Assembly (NCBI GenBank): GCA_964572845.1
Contig: CAZNFX010000005.1
Span: forward strand, 124,001-188,000
Reading direction: 5' to 3'
DNA: 64,000 bases
Source: Bin55 sp964572845
GTDB lineage: Bacteria > Pseudomonadota > Gammaproteobacteria > Pseudomonadales > Azotimanducaceae
Within the stretch, counting starts at the first letter, position 1, and the number at the start of each line of letters is the position of its first letter. The notes beneath the pieces are model-generated. The model saw only the letters and a list, made by a program, of their open reading frames with translations. It did no database searches and was not told the DNA's origin. A program made the translations under genes and the position numbers. This document shows, one piece after another, positions 60,391-64,000 of this stretch.

Positions 60391-62166
60391 ATGAGCGACG
60401 GAATGCGCACCCACTATTGCGGTGACCTTCGAACTGACGACGTACATGCCGATGTCGCCGTATGCGGATGGATACACGTCAGACGCGACCACGGCGGAGT
60501 AATTTTCCTCGACGTGCGGGATCGCGAAGGTGTGGTTCAGGTCGTCTACGAACCCGACAATGAAGAGGCATTCGATCTCGCTACCAGTTTGCGCAATGAG
60601 TTCGTAATAAGAGCCACAGGAACGGTTCGTCACCGCGGCGTCGACAAGGTCAATCCGCGACTTCCCACAGGTGAAATCGAAATCTTGGGTCAGACGCTTG
60701 AGATTCTCAATGCCGCTGTAGGTTTGCCGTTCACGCTAGACGAGTACACCAGTGCGGGCGAAGACATTAGGCTCCGCTATCGCTATCTTGACCTTCGAAG
60801 ACCGGTCATGCAGAGAAGACTTCGCCTTCGTGCCAAGATATCCAGCACGAGCCGTTCCTTTTTGGATGGTGAAGGATTTGTAGAGGTGGAGACGCCCACT
60901 TTAACCAAATCCACCCCCGAGGGAGCACGAGACTACTTAGTACCGAGCCGAACGTCTCCTGGTCATTTCTTTGCATTGCCTCAGTCGCCCCAGCTGTTCA
61001 AGCAGACGCTGATGATCTCGGGACTTGATCGCTACTATCAGATTGCTCGTTGCTATAGAGATGAAGATCTTCGCCACGATCGCCAGCCAGAATTCACGCA
61101 AATCGACATCGAAGCCTCCTTTGTTGAAGAAGCTGACATCATGCGGATCACGGAAGGTCTACTTCGCAGCGTCTATGAGCAGACTCTCGGCGTAGAACTA
61201 GGAGACTTTCCCGTACTCACTTACTCGAACGCGATGGAACAGTATGGTTCCGATAAGCCGGATTTGAGAATCCCTCTTGTTCTTGTCGGTATCGATGACT
61301 TGGTGCGCGAATTGGAGTTCAAAGTCTTTGCACGGCCAGCACGGGATGAGAACGGTCGCGTTGCGGCACTACGAGTGCCCGACGGGGTTGCCAAGCTGTC
61401 GCGCAGAGAGATCGACGATTTGGTCGACTACGCTCGGGACCACGGTGCTGACGGTCTTGCATACATCAAAGTCAACGAATTAGCGCAGGGGATGGCTGGG
61501 CTTCAATCGTCCATATTGAAATTCGTGGACGAAGCAACACTTAAGGCAATACTTGAACGAAGTGCATGCGAAACTGGCGACATTCTCTTCATTGGAGCTG
61601 GTCTGAGCGAGGTTGTAAGCAACTTCATGGGTGCTGTGCGTGTGAAGGTCGGGGAGCAACTAGGACTCTCCACATCCGAGCATCGTGCGTGCTGGGTGGT
61701 GGACTGGCCCATGTTTGAGCGATCCAATAGCGGAGAATTCACCCCTGCTCACCATCCGTTCACCAGACCGAATTGCTCGCTCGATGAATTCATGAGTTCA
61801 CCTCACGATGCTACTGCAAAAGCCTACGACATAGTGCTGAATGGATACGAGCTTGGTGGAGGTTCTCTGCGTATCCATGATGTAGAAATGCAGCGAGCGG
61901 TGTTTGATGCTTTGGGCATTGGGCAGGAAGCTGATGTCAAGTTTGGCTTCCTGCTTGACGCATTGGAGTTGGGATGCCCGCCTCACGGAGGGATTGCACT
62001 AGGTTTGGATAGATTGGCAATGATTGTTTCGGGGGCGGATTCATTGAGAGATGTAATCGCGTTTCCCAAGACTCTCTCGGCGACATGTCCATTGACATCT
62101 GCACCAAGCATGATCGATGTAGCGCAAATGCGGGACCTGAGCATTGAAGTGCGGGGACGCAAGTAA
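60391..62166 (+). CDS. aspS: Aspartyl-tRNA synthetase
   Basis: Bacterial-type class II AspRS (591 aa). The N-terminal OB-fold has VAVCGWIHVRRDHGGVIFLDVRDREG; motif 1 lies near GFVEVETPTLTKSTPEGARDYLVPSR; motif 2 is CYRDEDLRHDRQPEFTQIDIE; the GAD insertion domain lies in the middle; and motif 3 is GGIALGLDRLAMIVSGADSLRDVIAFPKT. The stop overlaps the yebC start by 1 nt. It is in the conserved fmdB-aspS-yebC-ruvCAB order. Confidence 0.97.
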   Translation: MSDGMRTHYCGDLRTDDVHADVAVCGWIHVRRDHGGVIFLDVRDREGVVQVVYEPDNEEAFDLATSLRNEFVIRATGTVRHRGVDKVNPRLPTGEIEILGQTLEILNAAVGLPFTLDEYTSAGEDIRLRYRYLDLRRPVMQRRLRLRAKISSTSRSFLDGEGFVEVETPTLTKSTPEGARDYLVPSRTSPGHFFALPQSPQLFKQTLMISGLDRYYQIARCYRDEDLRHDRQPEFTQIDIEASFVEEADIMRITEGLLRSVYEQTLGVELGDFPVLTYSNAMEQYGSDKPDLRIPLVLVGIDDLVRELEFKVFARPARDENGRVAALRVPDGVAKLSRREIDDLVDYARDHGADGLAYIKVNELAQGMAGLQSSILKFVDEATLKAILERSACETGDILFIGAGLSEVVSNFMGAVRVKVGEQLGLSTSEHRACWVVDWPMFERSNSGEFTPAHHPFTRPNCSLDEFMSSPHDATAKAYDIVLNGYELGGGSLRIHDVEMQRAVFDALGIGQEADVKFGFLLDALELGCPPHGGIALGLDRLAMIVSGADSLRDVIAFPKTLSATCPLTSAPSMIDVAQMRDLSIEVRGRK

Positions 62167-62906
62167 TGGCCGGTCATTCAAAGTGGGCCAATATCAAACA
62201 TAGAAAGGCGCGTCAAGACTCCAAACGGGCCAAGATTTGGACCAAGGTAATTCGCGAGTTGACCGTCGCTGCCAGATTGGGAGGCCCAAGTCAGGCGGAC
62301 AATCCTCGGTTGCGTGCCGCCATGGACAACGCGTTGTCGGTGAACATGCCAAGGGACACAATAGAGCGTGCTATTGCACGCGGCGCGGGAGATTCCGACG
62401 AAGGTGCGTTGGAAGAAATCGTTTATGAGGGATATGGACCGGGAGGGGTTGCAATACTTGTCGAAACCTTGACTGACAACCGCAACCGTACCGTGGCCGC
62501 TATCCGCCATGCATTCTCGAAGTTTGGCGGTACTCTTGGCACAACGCGATCCGTTGCATACTTGTTCGACCGACGAGGCGTGCTGCATTTCGGCGGCGAG
62601 ATCGATGAGGAACGCATTATGGAAATCGCTTTGGAAGCGGAAGCAGAAGACGTAGAAAGCAGCGATGATGGCAATACACTCGTTTTTACAACCTTCGAGG
62701 GCTATGGAGCAGTATTGGATGCATTTCGTGCGGCGTCGATCGAACCGGCAATAGCGGAAGTAACAATGTGGCCATCGACAACGACCGACTGCGACTCCGA
62801 ACTTACTCAGAAGACCCTGAATTTGATTGAGGCATTGGACGACTTGGACGACGTGCAGAACGTCTACTCAAACGCTGAGTTTGCTGACTTTGTAGACTCG
62901 GGATGA
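62166..62906 (+). CDS. yebC: YebC/PmpR-family regulator (TACO1-like)
   Basis: Translation-associated or transcription-regulating protein of the YebC/TACO1 family, 246 aa. It begins with MAGHSKWANIKHRKARQDSK, an exact family signature, continues MPRDTIERAIARGAGD and YEGYGPGGVAILVETLTDNRNRTVA, and ends with the EALDDLDDVQNVYSNAEF motif. ATG overlaps the aspS stop. The last four bases overlap ruvC. Confidence 0.97.
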   Translation: MAGHSKWANIKHRKARQDSKRAKIWTKVIRELTVAARLGGPSQADNPRLRAAMDNALSVNMPRDTIERAIARGAGDSDEGALEEIVYEGYGPGGVAILVETLTDNRNRTVAAIRHAFSKFGGTLGTTRSVAYLFDRRGVLHFGGEIDEERIMEIALEAEAEDVESSDDGNTLVFTTFEGYGAVLDAFRAASIEPAIAEVTMWPSTTTDCDSELTQKTLNLIEALDDLDDVQNVYSNAEFADFVDSG

Positions 62907-63394
62907 GTCGCATTCTCGGAATCGATCCGGGATCCAGATCTACTGGCTACGGATTAATCGAGCAATCTGAAACCGGAATTGGCTATGTAGCATCAGGAGT
63001 TATAAGGACAAAGCACGACGGGTTTCCGGCTAGACTTAAGGAAATTTACTCGGGTATCCATCTGGTTGTTAATGAGTATGCTCCCGACGAATGCGCGTTG
63101 GAAGAGGTTTTCGTAGCACACAATCCGAGTTCCGCACTAAAGCTTGGTCAAGCACGGGGTGCCGCCATGGTTGCGGTGATGTCGCACGATGTTGCGGTGA
63201 GCGAGTATGCGGCGCGACGAGTAAAGAGCATGGTTGTTGGAACGGGAAAGGCGACCAAGGAACAAGTGAAATACATGGTTAAAGCACTCCTCCATTTGGA
63301 TGGTCGGCTTAGTCAGGACGCGTCCGATGCATTGGCAATTGCGATATGCCATGCGTTTTCGAAAAAGACCAATGATTGGGCGAATAGTCGGTAA
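62903..63394 (+). CDS. ruvC: Holliday-junction resolvase RuvC
   Basis: Nuclease that cuts Holliday junctions in recombination. 163 aa with all catalytic acids: Asp in RILGIDPGSRSTGYG, Glu in CALEEVFVAHNPSSALKLGQARG, and the C-terminal Asp pair in LSQDASDALAIAICHA. It overlaps yebC by 4 nt (ATGA) and ruvA by 23 nt, so translation is coupled along the operon. Confidence 0.97.
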   Translation: MSRILGIDPGSRSTGYGLIEQSETGIGYVASGVIRTKHDGFPARLKEIYSGIHLVVNEYAPDECALEEVFVAHNPSSALKLGQARGAAMVAVMSHDVAVSEYAARRVKSMVVGTGKATKEQVKYMVKALLHLDGRLSQDASDALAIAICHAFSKKTNDWANSR

Positions 63395-63953
63395 ATTAGT
63401 TGAGCTGGACGGTGCTGTCGCGCTGATCGACGTCAATGGTGTGGGCTACGAGGTCGAGGCCCCCGATGGAACCTTCGACGCGCAAAAGATCGGCGACCAA
63501 TGCACACTCTTCACACACCAGATTGTTCAGCAGGACCTAAACTCTCTGTACGCTTTTCCAAGCAAGCCAATGCGGGAGTTCTTCAGGGTACTCATAAAGA
63601 TCTCGGGCATTGGGCCTAAAAGCGCTGTCTCAATGCTGGCCGTATTTTCCGTTTCCGAGCTTATTCGAATTGTCAGTCAGCGAGATACAGGTGCCTTGAT
63701 GCGAGTAAAGGGCATTGGTAAGAGAACAGCTGAGCGAATCTTGGTGGACTTGTCCGATCGTGTTGAACGTTTGCCGTATGCACTGGCACATTCCACCAGT
63801 GACTCCACATCCCTGCAGTCGGATGCCGAGTCCGCGCTGGTGCAACTTGGGTTTCGTCAGACCCACGCGCGTGATGCCGTCAAGGGAGCTTGGTATGACG
63901 GTGTTTCGCTTGAAGAGTTGATTCGCGCCAGCCTGCAAAGGTTATCGCGTTAG
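63372..63953 (+). CDS. ruvA: Holliday-junction DNA helicase subunit RuvA
   Basis: Junction-binding subunit of RuvAB. From the ATG at 63372, 193 aa, starting MIGRIVGKLVELDGAVALIDVNGVGYEVE. Domain II contains two helix-hairpin-helix motifs: ISGIGPKSAVSML and VKGIGKRTAERILVDL; domain III is the C-terminal SALVQLGFRQTHARDAVKG segment that meets RuvB. It overlaps ruvC by 23 nt and precedes ruvB by 2 nt. Confidence 0.97.
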   Translation: MIGRIVGKLVELDGAVALIDVNGVGYEVEAPDGTFDAQKIGDQCTLFTHQIVQQDLNSLYAFPSKPMREFFRVLIKISGIGPKSAVSMLAVFSVSELIRIVSQRDTGALMRVKGIGKRTAERILVDLSDRVERLPYALAHSTSDSTSLQSDAESALVQLGFRQTHARDAVKGAWYDGVSLEELIRASLQRLSR

Positions 63954-63955
63954 CT

Positions 63956-64000
63956 ATGAGTATTGACCCTGATGATCTGCGAGTGATTGCACCAATGGCA
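63956..64000 (+). CDS. ruvB: RuvB, first 15 codons (cut by window edge)
   Basis: The frame opens with ATG 2 nt after ruvA stop and reads a short acidic N terminus ending DLRVIAPMA, which fits the start of RuvB (compare ADRLIAP). Only 15 codons are visible, so identity rests mainly on the conserved ruvCAB order. Confidence 0.85.
   Translation, partial: MSIDPDDLRVIAPMA

Noticed and set aside
1..64000. CRISPR arrays, tRNA/rRNA genes, insertion sequences, prophage
   Set aside because: No regular repeat-spacer pattern, no tRNA-like cloverleaf, no transposase and no phage gene was recognised.

Overview
The window is a gene-dense stretch of a bacterial chromosome with intermediate GC. It most likely comes from a gammaproteobacterium, probably an uncultured, aerobic, respiratory and possibly marine lineage (inference). 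The assignment rests on several gene orders typical of that class: amgK-murU divergent from lptD-surA-rsmA-apaH, an fmdB-aspS-yebC-ruvC-ruvA-ruvB cluster, prmA-purH-purD, rpe-gph, a Fur most like the Pseudomonas type, and a proteobacterial Coq7. GTG and TTG starts are common, often with a clear Shine-Dalgarno (SD) site.

Region 1 (1-28000) is mostly catabolic and accessory. It holds a PQQ dehydrogenase cut by the left edge, Fur, an orphan YejF-like double ABC ATPase, an SMP-30 lactonase, an NfeD protease/slipin pair, two phytanoyl-CoA dioxygenase-type oxygenases, an ADP-ribosylglycohydrolase overlapping surE, a SorA/SorB-like sulfite dehydrogenase pair, a Gfo/Idh/MocA oxidoreductase, a class C beta-lactamase-fold hydrolase, a radical SAM protein, a DUF1932 dehydrogenase, an atypical SDR, a fatty-acid desaturase, a CinA-like protein, a crotonase, an acyl-CoA dehydrogenase, a sucrase/ferredoxin-like protein under a strong Fur box, an acyltransferase, an isocitrate/isopropylmalate dehydrogenase-type enzyme and a DUF4143 ATPase next to a geneless stretch.

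Region 2 (28000-44600) mixes housekeeping genes (prmA, purH, purD, coq7, rpe, gph, murU, amgK) with less common ones: a family-4 glycosyltransferase split by a -1 frameshift, a PEBP-like protein, an OsmC-VOC fusion, and a large PEP-utilising enzyme resembling rifampicin phosphotransferase.

Region 3 (44600-64000) is mostly core. It contains outer-membrane assembly (lptD, surA), RNA maturation (rsmA, cca, tsaD), apaH, a short acyl-CoA operon (AMACR-like CaiB/BaiF protein, propionyl-CoA synthetase, crotonase), proS, an HU-like protein with a Lys/Ala tail, and the aspS-ruv operon. The gaps around proS, the HU-like gene and fmdB are rich in inverted repeats and may hold leader regulation. No tRNA, rRNA, insertion sequence, CRISPR array or prophage was recognised. 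No single multi-gene system is obviously new. The best leads are the OsmC-VOC fusion, the rifampicin-phosphotransferase-like enzyme beside the MurNAc recycling genes, the ADP-ribosylglycohydrolase/SurE pair, and the two leader structures.
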